From NCBI RefSeq assembly GCF_011400295.1, contig NZ_CP049859.1, positions 496,001 through 560,000 on the forward strand: a stretch of DNA of 64,000 nucleotides. The letters are read 5' to 3'. A program made the position numbers and the translations under genes. The notes under the pieces are model-generated. The model was not told the origin of the DNA. It saw only the letters and a list, made by a program, of their open reading frames with translations, and made no database searches. Below, piece after piece: positions 35,020 through 43,979 of this stretch (positions are counted from its first letter, which is position 1; each line of letters begins with the position of its first letter). The stretch is from Erysipelothrix sp. HDW6A (lineage in GTDB: Bacteria > Bacillota_I > Bacilli_A > Erysipelotrichales > Erysipelotrichaceae).

Positions 35020-36426
35020 ATGGCAGAATTTAAACAGTTTGGTTTATCAGAACCAATACTTGAAGCTCTAAATGTCTTAGGATATTCAGAAGCAACAGAA
35101 GTACAAGAAATATTAATTCCAAGAATGAAAGAAGGAAATGACTTTGTAGTTTTATCAGAGACAGGGAGTGGTAAGACTGCTGCTTTTGGTATTCCTTTAG
35201 TTGATGCTACAGAATGGGAGATTCGTACTCCACAAGCAATGGTTATTGCTCCTACACGTGAACTGGCAATGCAAATCAAAGAAGAAATCTTCAACATCGC
35301 TCGTTATAAACGTCTCAGTGTTGCATGCTTAATTGGTAAAGATTCTATGTCACGTCAAGCACAAGAATTGAAGCAACGTTGTCATATTGTAGTCGGTACT
35401 CCGGGTCGTATTTTTGATCATATCGAACGTGGCAATTTGGATTTAGAAATGTGCCGTACACTTGTAATCGATGAAGCGGATGAACTCTTACGCATGGGCT
35501 TTAGAGACCAAGTTACAGACATTGTTGGTCAACTTACCAAGCATCAAACAATCCTACTCTCGGCAACCATGAATGATGATGTCCAACATCTTATCAACAC
35601 CATCGTACCTCATAATACTTTATTGGAAGTAGCTTCCGATAATCCAGTAGAAGAACGTATTAATCACTACGGCATGATTGCTTATAATGATAATAAAAAT
35701 GAATTATTACTTAACTATCTTGAATCTGAGATGATAGAGAGTGCAATTATATTCTGTAATATGAAAGTAACTGTTAACGACGTTTACAATTTCTTAAAGA
35801 ATAAAGGTTTAAACGTTGATCGCCTTCATGGAGATCGTGATCAAAAAGATCGTACTCAAACATTAAAAGATTTTAAACAAGGAAAGATCCGTTACGTTGT
35901 CGCAACTGATGTTGCTGCACGAGGTCTAGATATCGATAAAGTTCCGTTGATTGTAAACTATGATTTACCTGAACATGAGGAAACCTATGTTCACCGTACA
36001 GGGAGAACGGCAAGAAAAGATGAAACAGGAAAAGCACTAACACTACTCTTCCCATATCAAGAGAAACATTTCTATACAACATATCCTTTCGCAAACTCAC
36101 TCGAGGGAATCATTTTTGAAGAAAACCCTGCATTCATGGCGCTTCAAAAGAAAAAACGCGACGACATTAAACAAGATGTATCACATCAAGACATCATGAA
36201 GTTACATATCAAAGGTGGACGCAAACAGAAAATACGTCCCGGTGATATTGTAGGTGCTATTACAGGTATTTCTAAAGTTGATGCCAGTGACATTGGTGTT
36301 ATCCAAGTATTGGATGAGTCATCTTATGTAGAGATACTTAATGACAAAGGACGTTATGTAATGAAATCATTAGAACGTCGTCCAATCAAAGGTAAAATAC
36401 GACGCGTAGAAAAAGCGTACGAATAG
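35020..36426 (+). CDS. dbpA: DbpA/YxiN-type DEAD-box RNA helicase
   Basis: 468 residues. Q-motif, Walker A SETGSGKT, PTRELAMQ, TPGR, VIDEADELLRMGF, SAT, ARGLDIDKV, HRTGRTARKDETG, then a C-terminal RRM-like domain (about 395-468, IKGGRKQKIRPGDIVGAITG) as in DbpA/YxiN, which recognises a hairpin of 23S rRNA. Probably acts in large-subunit assembly. Intact, unlike the helicase at 5468. Confidence 0.9.
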   Translation: MAEFKQFGLSEPILEALNVLGYSEATEVQEILIPRMKEGNDFVVLSETGSGKTAAFGIPLVDATEWEIRTPQAMVIAPTRELAMQIKEEIFNIARYKRLSVACLIGKDSMSRQAQELKQRCHIVVGTPGRIFDHIERGNLDLEMCRTLVIDEADELLRMGFRDQVTDIVGQLTKHQTILLSATMNDDVQHLINTIVPHNTLLEVASDNPVEERINHYGMIAYNDNKNELLLNYLESEMIESAIIFCNMKVTVNDVYNFLKNKGLNVDRLHGDRDQKDRTQTLKDFKQGKIRYVVATDVAARGLDIDKVPLIVNYDLPEHEETYVHRTGRTARKDETGKALTLLFPYQEKHFYTTYPFANSLEGIIFEENPAFMALQKKKRDDIKQDVSHQDIMKLHIKGGRKQKIRPGDIVGAITGISKVDASDIGVIQVLDESSYVEILNDKGRYVMKSLERRPIKGKIRRVEKAYE

Positions 36427-36430
36427 ACTA

Positions 36431-36463
36431 AAGCCCAAGACAATTAAGTCCTGGGCTGTTTAT
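36431..36463. terminator. Bidirectional terminator
   Basis: Stem AGCCCAAGAC / GTCCTGGGCT (one mismatch) between the convergent dbpA and HAD phosphatase genes. Confidence 0.7.
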
Positions 36464-37278
36464 TATTTACTATTCAAAAACTTTGTAAGATATGTAGAGA
36501 ATCCTTGGTTATCAGTGTGATCAGCAAAATATCCTGCAACACTCTTAAGTTCTTCTGTAGCATTTCCCATAGCAACTCCATGGTGAGCTACCTTCAACAT
36601 TTCAATATCATTGTTACCATCACCAAAAGCAACAGTACGTGACATATCGAAGTCTAACAACTTCACAACCTTCTTGATTGCAAGACCTTTAGAAGTTTCT
36701 TTAGGAGTGACTTCAATGTTATTAAAGTTTGAACTACTAATTTGATAATGATCTGTCTTAATGAGTGTTTCACGAATGATTGCTTGTAAGTCTAAATCTT
36801 CAGTGATAAAGATAGCGTTCGCAATACGTGTTTTATCCAATATTTCAGGATAGTTAACACTGGATAATTCTAAGACATGGGATCGATTGCTTGAAGATGT
36901 TCGCTTTGCAGCATCATCAGTAAAGAACTTCGGTGGATTCAATGTATAAATAATTGTATCAAGTCCAAATAATAAAAGTGGTACATTGTATTTAAATGAC
37001 ATATCAATTAGTGGATAAATAGTATCTTCAGTCATTTCGTTCATCACTAAGTTATTATCTTGTTTGATAACTCCACCGTTAGAACCAATAACTCCAATAC
37101 GACTATCAATTGATTGAGCAACTTCTAATGCAGATTGAATCATACGTCCAGTACAAATGTAGAAAGTATGACCTTGATCAAGCACACTTTTAATCGTGCT
37201 TTTTGTTTGTTCACTAATATCACCGCTTGTATTAGTGAGTGTTCCGTCTAAATCGGAAAAAATAATATATGGTTTCAT
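36463..37278 (-). CDS. HAD superfamily Cof-type phosphatase
   Basis: 271 residues starting MKPYIIFSDLDGTLTN. HAD motif I DLDGT, motif II ICTGR, C2 cap, then the motif III Lys and motif IV GDGNNDIEML. Dephosphorylates small phosphorylated metabolites; the substrate is not predictable. The start at 37278 is chosen because GAGGGAGCG lies upstream; extra residues encoded further upstream are unlike the family. Confidence 0.88.
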   Translation of the reverse strand: MKPYIIFSDLDGTLTNTSGDISEQTKSTIKSVLDQGHTFYICTGRMIQSALEVAQSIDSRIGVIGSNGGVIKQDNNLVMNEMTEDTIYPLIDMSFKYNVPLLLFGLDTIIYTLNPPKFFTDDAAKRTSSSNRSHVLELSSVNYPEILDKTRIANAIFITEDLDLQAIIRETLIKTDHYQISSSNFNNIEVTPKETSKGLAIKKVVKLLDFDMSRTVAFGDGNNDIEMLKVAHHGVAMGNATEELKSVAGYFADHTDNQGFSTYLTKFLNSK

Positions 37279-37341
37279 GTTTTTCGCTCCCTCATAACGA
37301 ATACACTTATTATAGCAAGTTTTAGCAAGTGTGCATAACAA

Positions 37342-37370
37342 AAGCTGATTCAGTTTTTTTGAATCAGCTT
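37342..37370 (-). terminator. Intrinsic terminator of the P1B ATPase gene
   Basis: Stem AAGCTGATTC / GAATCAGCTT; on the minus strand it is followed by TTTTGTT. Confidence 0.7.
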
Positions 37371-37380
37371 CGATATTTAA

Positions 37381-39315
37381 TTATTTAGGTGATTTAAGAA
37401 GTCTTAAACCGTTTAATAGAACAACGATTGTACTGCCTTCATGCATTACAACACCGAGTGGTAGGTCCATAGTTCCCATAATATTCATAATTACGAGAAC
37501 TACTACTACAAACATGGAGAAGAAGATATTTTCCCAAACAATACGATCCAATCGTTTTGATTGTTTGATTGCTTTTACAAGGTTGTTTAAGTCGTTACGC
37601 ATCAATACGGCATCAGCAACATCAATCGCAATATCAGTTCCTTGTCCCATCGCAATACCGACATCCGCTTTAACTAGTGCAGGTGCATCGTTGATACCAT
37701 CACCAATCATGACGATTGGTCCGTGTTCACGACGTAGCGATTCTACAAGCTCGGCTTTTTGTTCGGGAAGAACATTACCACGAACTTCATCAACTCCTAC
37801 AAGACGACCAATAGCTTCACCTGTTTGCTTGGAATCACCTGTAATCATTACCGTATGAATGCCCAGTTTCTTCAAGGCATCGACCACATCTTTTGAAGCA
37901 GCATTAGGAACATCTAGTAATGCAATGTATCCTTGAACCACTCCATCTTCTGCAAAGTAAACAATGGTTTTACCATCATGCGCTAGTTTTTCTTTGCTTT
38001 CTTGTATGGATTCATCAACTGATTCAAACATGTCAGGTTTACCAATTTGGTAATGATGACCTTCGTAATCAGCATTAAGGCCATGACCTACAACCGTATT
38101 CACATCAATATCCATGACAGTGGAAACATTGAAGTGAGTGATAATAGCGTTTGCGAGTGGGTGGTTGGTAGCTTTTTCCATTGCTACTATAATGTCTAAG
38201 AATTCTTGACGTTTGTCTTCGTTGATAAAGTATGCATCAGTTACAACGGGTTTACCAGCTGTTAGGGTACCGGTCTTATCAAAGGCAATAACTTTAATAT
38301 CATTAAGCATTGATAAGTATGTACCGCCTTTAAAGAGAACACCTTGGCGAGCTAAATTGGAAATTGCAGCTAAAGTAGCAGGAACTGCACTTGCAGCGAG
38401 AGCACATGGTGATGCAACCGTTAAGAAGACCATGCCACGGTAGAAGCTTTCTGACCATGTCCATGAGAAAATTGTTGGTCCAAGAATTATAAATATTGGG
38501 ACTAATATAAGGACTAAGCTTACATAGCTAGGTTCTAGTTTTTTTATTTTGGAAGCGGCAGGAGTTAAATTGTCTTGCGATGCGTTTACTAATTGCACAA
38601 TCTTCGCATAGACAGTTTCAGAACTATCTTTAGTAACTTTCATTGTGAAAGTACCATCACCATTCAAAGTACTGCCAAAGACGGAGTCGCCTTTAGATTT
38701 CTCTGATGGAATACTTTCTCCTGTAATGGAAGCTTCGTTTATTGAGCTGTAACCACTGATAATAACGCCATCAGTAGGAACTTGATCTCCGTTAAGAACT
38801 TGAAGTAAGTCTCCAACTTTAATCAGTGAAGCATCAATAACTTCTACAGTTCCATCTTCATTAATACGACGTGCTTGTGTAGGGTTAAGATTAAGCAAGT
38901 TGGTAATATCACGTTTACTTTTACCTTCTACGTAATCTTCAAGGAAGTGTGCACCCGCAAAGATTAAGATGAGTAGGGCAGCTTCTTGGAAGTCACCAAT
39001 GATGATAGCTCCTAAAGCGGCTAGTGTCATAAGCAAGTGGATGTTTGGTGTAAACTTACGATTCTTTTTTGTTGAATTGATTGTATCCAAGAATCCTTCG
39101 GTAATAACGTGTTCACCACTTAGAATGATAGATGCTAAGAAAAGTCCGTTTGCGATTAGCTTCTGTGGTGCAAATAATGCAATCGCAAAAGCAAGGACAC
39201 CTGCTAAGAAAATCCAAACTGCATTTTTTGAATGATTATGTCCGCAGCTTCCATGGTCGTGATTGTGATCATGATTATGATTGCATGTTTCGTGTTGATG
39301 TTTATGTTGTGTCAT
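37381..39315 (-). CDS. P1B-4-type heavy-metal efflux ATPase with His-rich N-terminus
   Basis: 644 residues. The N-terminus is very His-rich (HKHQHETCNHNHDHNHDHGS), a metal-binding tail. The catalytic core has TGES, phosphorylation site DKTGTLT, HP locus (NHPLANA) and GDGINDAPAL. Membrane motifs are SPC (in ASPCALAAS) instead of CPC, and HEGST near the C-terminus, the combination that defines P1B-4 pumps (Co(II)/Fe(II) exporters such as PfeT/FrvA). It therefore probably exports Fe(II), Co(II) or haem-derived iron rather than Cu or Cd. Transcribed alone from a promoter overlapped downstream by a large palindrome. Confidence 0.88.
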   Translation of the reverse strand: MTQHKHQHETCNHNHDHNHDHGSCGHNHSKNAVWIFLAGVLAFAIALFAPQKLIANGLFLASIILSGEHVITEGFLDTINSTKKNRKFTPNIHLLMTLAALGAIIIGDFQEAALLILIFAGAHFLEDYVEGKSKRDITNLLNLNPTQARRINEDGTVEVIDASLIKVGDLLQVLNGDQVPTDGVIISGYSSINEASITGESIPSEKSKGDSVFGSTLNGDGTFTMKVTKDSSETVYAKIVQLVNASQDNLTPAASKIKKLEPSYVSLVLILVPIFIILGPTIFSWTWSESFYRGMVFLTVASPCALAASAVPATLAAISNLARQGVLFKGGTYLSMLNDIKVIAFDKTGTLTAGKPVVTDAYFINEDKRQEFLDIIVAMEKATNHPLANAIITHFNVSTVMDIDVNTVVGHGLNADYEGHHYQIGKPDMFESVDESIQESKEKLAHDGKTIVYFAEDGVVQGYIALLDVPNAASKDVVDALKKLGIHTVMITGDSKQTGEAIGRLVGVDEVRGNVLPEQKAELVESLRREHGPIVMIGDGINDAPALVKADVGIAMGQGTDIAIDVADAVLMRNDLNNLVKAIKQSKRLDRIVWENIFFSMFVVVVLVIMNIMGTMDLPLGVVMHEGSTIVVLLNGLRLLKSPK

Positions 39316-39332
39316 CGTTAGTTACCCCCTTT

Positions 39333-39358
39333 AACGTATGAATGTCTGTTCATACGTT
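39333..39358. promoter_or_regulatory. Palindromic operator of the metal-efflux ATPase (ArsR/SmtB-like)
   Basis: Perfect 10-bp arms AACGTATGAA and TTCATACGTT with a 6-base spacer, between the -10 and the SD. TATGAA...TTCATA is the core of ArsR/SmtB-type metal-sensor operators. No ArsR gene is in the window. Confidence 0.65.
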
Positions 39359-39359
39359 C

Positions 39360-39387
39360 ATTATAACAGATTGGCATAAGAAATCAA
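39360..39387 (-). promoter_or_regulatory. Promoter of the metal-efflux ATPase
   Basis: On the minus strand: TTGATT (39387-39382), 16-base spacer, TATAAT (39365-39360), immediately followed by the palindromic operator. Confidence 0.75.
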
Positions 39388-39537
39388 GCAATACTCTGTG
39401 AAAACTCTGACAATTTCTGTTATCTTCATAACTCGTTTGTTTTTAAGATAACGAACTCATTTCAAGTAAATCATGGTCTTAACAATAATACGAACTCACC
39501 TATGGTATAATATTTCCTATATGGAGGTAGTGGTTAC

Positions 39538-39918
39538 ATGAATCGTGAATGGGAAGCAGTTAAACTTTTCCATGAAAAGTTTGATCATCCAGTTGCAGAT
39601 AAGCCTGTGATGATGCAGAAAGAGCGTGCAGAAAAACGCTACAAATGGATGTTAGAAGAAATTAATGAATTTATTGAAGCAGACGATATTGTCGAACAAG
39701 CAGATGCTATGATTGATACAATTTATTTTGCTTTAGGTACTTTAGTAGAAATGGGTATTAAGCCTGATGTGTTGTTTGATATTGTACAACATGCAAATAT
39801 GTCAAAACTTTGGGATGATGGTTTACCACACTATAATGGTGATGGAAAAACAATTAAGCCAGAAGGTTGGGAAGATCCGCATCCAAAATTAGAACAAGCA
39901 ATTGAAGAAATGAAGTAA
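39538..39918 (+). CDS. MazG-like/PRA-PH superfamily nucleotide pyrophosphohydrolase
   Basis: 126 residues, all-helical. The metal-binding pattern EExxE (MLEEINEFIEA) followed by ExxD (EQADAMIDTIYFALGTLVEMG) marks the MazG/phosphoribosyl-ATP pyrophosphatase superfamily. Probably hydrolyses a nucleoside triphosphate or similar; substrate unknown. GGAGGT precedes the ATG, and TATAAT at 39505-39511 is a good -10. 18 bases upstream of a HAD phosphatase gene, likely one operon. Confidence 0.8.
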   Translation: MNREWEAVKLFHEKFDHPVADKPVMMQKERAEKRYKWMLEEINEFIEADDIVEQADAMIDTIYFALGTLVEMGIKPDVLFDIVQHANMSKLWDDGLPHYNGDGKTIKPEGWEDPHPKLEQAIEEMK

Positions 39919-39936
39919 GAGCTAAAGGAGACAGTC

Positions 39937-40791
39937 ATGATTAAACTAATAGCAAGTGATATTGATGGAACGTTAATTAATGATGAACACCAAGTAACGC
40001 CTTATACAAAAGAAATTATTCAGAAAGCACGAGCACAGGGTATTGAGTTCGTGATTGCCACAGGACGTAATTATGAAAGTGCTTCTGAGATCGCAAAACA
40101 ATGTGGAATAGACCCTGAAGAAATGGCTATTATTAGCTTGAATGGTTTACGTGTTGAGTTTCCTAATGCGGGCTACTCAGTGCGTGCCGAATCAATGTCT
40201 TATGAAGCATGTAAAAAGATGGAAGAGATTGGTAAGAAATACTTCATGGGTGTTATGTATGCCTTTGAAGATGTTATTTACTATCACATGGATGATGTCT
40301 CGTTTGAAGATTATCGCCTGGGAGTTCCTAAAGAAAGAATGGTACTCTTTGATGACTCACTTCGCAGCCAAAGAATTAATGGTTTAGAAGATATCAAGCA
40401 TCGTTTCGAACATGGTAGTGAAATTCTTAAGATGATTTATGTCCAAAATGGAGACTATACGGAGCTAGTAAAAAACCGAATTGCTCGTGAATTCGGTAAA
40501 GAGTTTACATTAATGCTTGTTGGTGTTGGTTGGGCAGAAATTATGCCTCGTCACGTCAACAAAGGTGCAGCATTACTACAATACGCTGCTTCAAGAGGTA
40601 TTCAAGCTGATGAAATTATTGCCTTTGGTGATAGTGATAATGACCTTACAATGATTAAGAAAGCAGGCACAGGTGTTGCTATGGCAAATGCTCGCGAATC
40701 TTTAAAGATCATTGCAGATGATATCACATCAACGAATAGTGAAAATGGTGTTGCTGAATACATTGAAAAGCATATCTTAAACCAAGAGTAA
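39937..40791 (+). CDS. HAD superfamily Cof-type phosphatase
   Basis: 284 residues: SDIDGTLIND (motif I), VIATGRN (II), C2 cap, FGDSDNDLTMI (IV). A member of the YidA/Cof branch acting on sugar phosphates. AAAGGAG precedes the ATG. Its 3' end overlaps the convergent pseudouridine synthase gene by 15 bases. Confidence 0.88.
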   Translation: MIKLIASDIDGTLINDEHQVTPYTKEIIQKARAQGIEFVIATGRNYESASEIAKQCGIDPEEMAIISLNGLRVEFPNAGYSVRAESMSYEACKKMEEIGKKYFMGVMYAFEDVIYYHMDDVSFEDYRLGVPKERMVLFDDSLRSQRINGLEDIKHRFEHGSEILKMIYVQNGDYTELVKNRIAREFGKEFTLMLVGVGWAEIMPRHVNKGAALLQYAASRGIQADEIIAFGDSDNDLTMIKKAGTGVAMANARESLKIIADDITSTNSENGVAEYIEKHILNQE

Positions 40792-41661
40792 GTCTACTTT
40801 TCTTTGGAAGTAATCCGGTAAAGGGACTTCAAACATCATTGGTTTATTAAGGATTGGATGGATAAATTCCAAATGATAAGCACAAAGATATTGTCCTTCC
40901 TGACTTGGGTTGATGGTGTTGTAAAGAGGATCACCCACAATAGGGTGTCCTACAGAACTTAGATGAACCCGTATTTGGTGGGTCCTACCAGTCTTAAGTT
41001 CACAATGAACAAGTGTATGTTTAGAATATGATTTTAATACTGAAATATGAGTGATGGCGTGTCGACCTTTTAGGGTGCTGACAGCCATTTTTTTTGTGTT
41101 TAAGGGATCTTCTCCAATCGGTGAATCAATTACCATATCTTCAATACTTCCTTCACATAGAGCTTGATAATGACGTGTCATCGTTTTATCAAGTAGTTGA
41201 TTCGCAAGGATTGCATGAGCATCTTCTGTCTTGGCGATGACCAGTAAACCGGAAGTCATCTTATCAATACGATGAACAAGACCTGGCTTAATAATCGTAG
41301 GAGCATCTTTGAAGTAATGGACTAATCCATGAAGTAATGTAGGTTCGTGAACACCTTTTCCAGGATGTACTACTAAACCTCGAGCTTTATTAAGGACGAG
41401 AATCCATTCATCTTCATAAATAATATCGAGTGGCATTTCATGGGGATAAAGCTGTAGTGCCTTAATAATGTATTCGCCCACTGTGACTGTGTCGTTGAGT
41501 TTAAGTTTATAGTTTGCTTTTGTGGGTGCATTGTTACAGAGAATGGATCCGTCTTGAATCATTTCCGCAATCTTACTTCGAGATTTTTGAATGGATTGCG
41601 CAAGAAAACGATCAATGCGTTGCCCTTGATCGTTTTCTTGTATTCTTATTATTTGTGACAT
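40777..41661 (-). CDS. rluD: RluA/RluD-family pseudouridine synthase
   Basis: 294 residues from the ATG at 41661. An N-terminal S4 RNA-binding domain (RIDRFLAQ...SRSKIAEMIQDGSI) precedes the synthase core with HRIDKMTSGLLV (catalytic Asp), KTGRTHQIRVHL and GDPLY. It isomerises uridines in 23S rRNA or tRNA. A GTG 6 bases upstream is an alternative start. The gene overlaps the 3' end of copY and is transcribed with it, an unusual pairing. Confidence 0.88.
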   Translation of the reverse strand: MSQIIRIQENDQGQRIDRFLAQSIQKSRSKIAEMIQDGSILCNNAPTKANYKLKLNDTVTVGEYIIKALQLYPHEMPLDIIYEDEWILVLNKARGLVVHPGKGVHEPTLLHGLVHYFKDAPTIIKPGLVHRIDKMTSGLLVIAKTEDAHAILANQLLDKTMTRHYQALCEGSIEDMVIDSPIGEDPLNTKKMAVSTLKGRHAITHISVLKSYSKHTLVHCELKTGRTHQIRVHLSSVGHPIVGDPLYNTINPSQEGQYLCAYHLEFIHPILNKPMMFEVPLPDYFQRKVDLLLV

Positions 41662-42104
41662 GTGCACTTACCATCAGGGCAGTTACAGCTTGCATGATGA
41701 TTGCTTGCACATGAGCACTGAATAGTTTCTACAACTTGTTTGTCTTGAAGCACTGCTAAGATTGCATCTTTATCTTCTTGCGTTAGATCGTGATCACGAA
41801 TCGCACTCGCAATGGCACTACCTACAGCAGTAGCACAGATTGATGCAAAGACATCTTCCACTTTTTGGTTGACTGATTCTTTTTCAGATACAGTCGCTTT
41901 ATAGATGAAACGTTTCCCATCTTTTTTTGTTGTGAGGAATCCTTTTTTAACCAGTCTACTTAATAATGTCTTGGTTGTTGCGTTTTCCCAACCTTGACTC
42001 TCTTTAAGGATGTCTGACACATCTTTACTGGTAGCGTGATCCAAACTCCAGACAACTTTCATGACTTCCCATTCTGCATTGGATGCAGTTTCCCTTATAC
42101 TCAT
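41649..42104 (-). CDS. copY: CopY/BlaI-family copper-responsive repressor
   Basis: 151 residues. An N-terminal winged helix (ETASNAEWEVMKVVWSL, then GWENATTKTLLSRLVKKGFL) is followed by a dimerisation helix and a C-terminal Cys cluster (CSC near 127, CNC and CTC near 140-149), the CopY motif that swaps Zn for Cu(I) to release DNA. No copA or copZ is adjacent and no TACAnnTGTA cop box is seen upstream. GTAGGAG precedes the ATG. TTGACA (42151-42146) and TTTAAT (42128-42123) form a likely promoter. Confidence 0.85.
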   Translation of the reverse strand: MSIRETASNAEWEVMKVVWSLDHATSKDVSDILKESQGWENATTKTLLSRLVKKGFLTTKKDGKRFIYKATVSEKESVNQKVEDVFASICATAVGSAIASAIRDHDLTQEDKDAILAVLQDKQVVETIQCSCASNHHASCNCPDGKCTCHK

Positions 42105-42299
42105 ACAATCACTCCTACACCTATTAAAAAAGGTTATGAGTCCAATGTCAAGAAGGAAACATCCTTAGGGAGACTGTCGAAAGGACAAAAGGCGAAAAAT
42201 GGAAGTATCATTTAGACAAGATTTAACACCTAGTGCCCCTCAGTTTAACGAATAGACATCAAACTATGCAATGATACACGTAGAGAAAAGGGTGAAGCA

Positions 42300-42899
42300 A
42301 TGATTAAGTATTTTATTAACGTGGGATGTAAGAAAATGGAAAATGACCTGCTTGATACCATTCATAATTTCTCGATGGCTACAGAAACTGCATATGAACG
42401 TGTAGATTCACATAAGGACTGTCATATTATTGTGTCAGATATTCTTTCGCGAGAATATAAAACATACAATACAGTTCTTGTGGGTTTAATCGTTCCTAAC
42501 TTTATGAGTATTCAGATACCATACTGTAGCGAGGAATTTGAGCGAATATTAAGACAGTTGCATATCTCGAAGATTCATATGCCTCATGAAATAATTGTTG
42601 GAAATAGAAACCCAAGTCGCGTTAAAGTATCGGAAATAAGTGTGATTGAAACACGAGGACGCAAAATTGTCGTCTGTACTAAGAATGGTGAATACGATTC
42701 ATACATGCCGATACGTGACTATCAAGATTTACTCGCTGAGTGGCCTTTCATTGAAGTGCATCGCGGTGTCCTAGTAAATCTCTACCATATTATTAGAATT
42801 CGAAGAGATGTGATTACGCTTAAAGACGGTGGAAGACGCGATATCTCGCGACGAAAGCTTAAGAGTGTGACCGATCGCTTTAGAAATCATGTACGCTAA
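42300..42899 (+). CDS. LytTR-domain transcriptional regulator
   Basis: 199 residues. The C-terminal half (about 105-199) is a LytTR DNA-binding domain: VSEISVIETRGRKIVV, then MPIRDYQDLL, FIEVHRGVLVNLYHIIRI and SRRKLKSV. The N-terminal half is not a recognisable receiver: no phospho-acceptor Asp in a receiver context is visible, so it probably works without a histidine kinase. Targets unknown. Divergent from copY. Confidence 0.8.
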   Translation: MIKYFINVGCKKMENDLLDTIHNFSMATETAYERVDSHKDCHIIVSDILSREYKTYNTVLVGLIVPNFMSIQIPYCSEEFERILRQLHISKIHMPHEIIVGNRNPSRVKVSEISVIETRGRKIVVCTKNGEYDSYMPIRDYQDLLAEWPFIEVHRGVLVNLYHIIRIRRDVITLKDGGRRDISRRKLKSVTDRFRNHVR

Positions 42900-42925
42900 G
42901 AAGTAAGAGTCCTTACTTCTTTTTT
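42898..42925 (+). terminator. Intrinsic terminator
   Basis: Stem AAGAAGTAAG / CTTACTTCTT, loop AGTC, T-run. Confidence 0.85.
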
Positions 42926-43074
42926 AAGACTATTCAGTAATGTAAGACAATAAATGTAAGAAAAATCAGAGTTAAGTATACTGCTTTCAACTATTTAATC
43001 GCTAAAAGAGTTTCTAATAGAACAATAAGACATATGTACGTGTGAATACGATGGGGAGAGAAAGTATATACATA

Positions 43075-43088
43075 TCTATTATAATAGA
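43075..43088. promoter_or_regulatory. mazEF promoter/operator palindrome
   Basis: Palindrome TCTATTATAATAGA containing a TATAAT -10; suits autorepression by the MazE-MazF complex. Confidence 0.5.
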
Positions 43089-43104
43089 GCCAAGAGGTGA
43101 TATC

Positions 43105-43350
43105 ATGCCACAAATTACAAAATGGGGTAACAGTCAAGGTGTGCGTCTTGAAAAATCAAAACTTGAGAAATCAGGCTTTGACATCGAGGAAGAAGTAACA
43201 ATCGAATACCAAGATAATACGATAATTATTAGAAAGGTAAAAACAATGCCAATTTCAATATACGACTTGTTTCAAAGCTATGATAAAGTTCCGCATAAAA
43301 CAGAACTTATTGATTTTGGAGATCCAGTGGGTAACGAAGAATGGAAATAA
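43105..43350 (+). CDS. mazE: MazE/AbrB-type antitoxin
   Basis: 81 residues starting MPQITKWGNSQGVRLEKSKL, the AbrB/MazE swapped-hairpin DNA-binding domain; the C-terminal half (about 50-81) is the disordered toxin-wrapping tail. AAGAGGTG precedes the ATG at 43105; the longer upstream frame lies in the promoter. It overlaps mazF by 10 bases. Confidence 0.85.
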   Translation: MPQITKWGNSQGVRLEKSKLEKSGFDIEEEVTIEYQDNTIIIRKVKTMPISIYDLFQSYDKVPHKTELIDFGDPVGNEEWK

Positions 43351-43676
43351 AACAGGGCGACATAATAAAGGTTAATCTTAACTCAAAAAAAGAACATGAG
43401 CAACAAGGATATAGACCCTGTATTTGCTTAAGTAATGAAATGGTCTATAACTATGGAAATATTATTATTGTAGCTCCTATCAGCAATACGGAACGTCAGT
43501 ATCCTTTCTATATTCCTTTACAGGACACTCAAACAACTGGTAAGATACTTTTAGATCAAATTGGAACAATTGACCCGAATGCAAGAGAGGCTAAAGTAAT
43601 AGAAAGAGTTAATGATAACTTTCTTCGAGAAGTATTGCATTATTCAAAACTATTATTTGATGAAAACATAGAATAA
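43341..43676 (+). CDS. mazF: MazF-type endoribonuclease toxin
   Basis: 111 residues of the PemK/MazF fold: KQGDIIKVNLNSKKEHEQQGYRP at the N-terminus (catalytic Arg in the GYRP loop), IIIVAPISNT (catalytic Ser/Thr), and LLDQIGTIDP. It cuts mRNA at short recognition sites and is held by MazE. Apparently intact. Confidence 0.87.
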   Translation: MEIKQGDIIKVNLNSKKEHEQQGYRPCICLSNEMVYNYGNIIIVAPISNTERQYPFYIPLQDTQTTGKILLDQIGTIDPNAREAKVIERVNDNFLREVLHYSKLLFDENIE

Positions 43677-43752
43677 CACATCAGATTGGTTCATATAGGT
43701 ATTGTGTTAGTCATATAAATGTAATGCGATATTGATGAAAGAAAGTGACATT

Positions 43753-43979
43753 ATGAGTGTAATTAGTGTAAGAACTACAGAGGAAGAGAAAAAATAATGA
43801 AGGCATATGCAGAGTTTTTCGGTATGACTCTTAGTGGTTTTCTTAAGACATCAGCAATCGAAAAAGTTGAAGATATGTTAGATATGCAGGCAGTAGAAGA
43901 ATATGAAAATTCAGTACGACAAGACAACAACAAGACTTATACTTATGATGAAGTATTGGAGGAGTTAGGCCTTAAATGA
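43753..43979 (+). pseudogene. RelB/DinJ-like antitoxin, frameshifted
   Basis: The start MSVISVRTTEEEKK at 43753 stops at a TAA at 43795. The remaining codons, starting MKAYAEFFGMTLSGFLK from 43797, are in another frame. One extra A in the run of six A at 43789-43794 would join them as EEEKKIMKAYAEFF, a complete ribbon-helix-helix antitoxin of 75 residues. The gene is therefore one base short. It overlaps the RelE-like gene (ATGA region at 43976). Confidence 0.75.

Noticed and set aside
42100..42125. Cop box upstream of copY
   Set aside because: TACAATC and TACACCT resemble half-sites but the TACAnnTGTA palindrome is absent.
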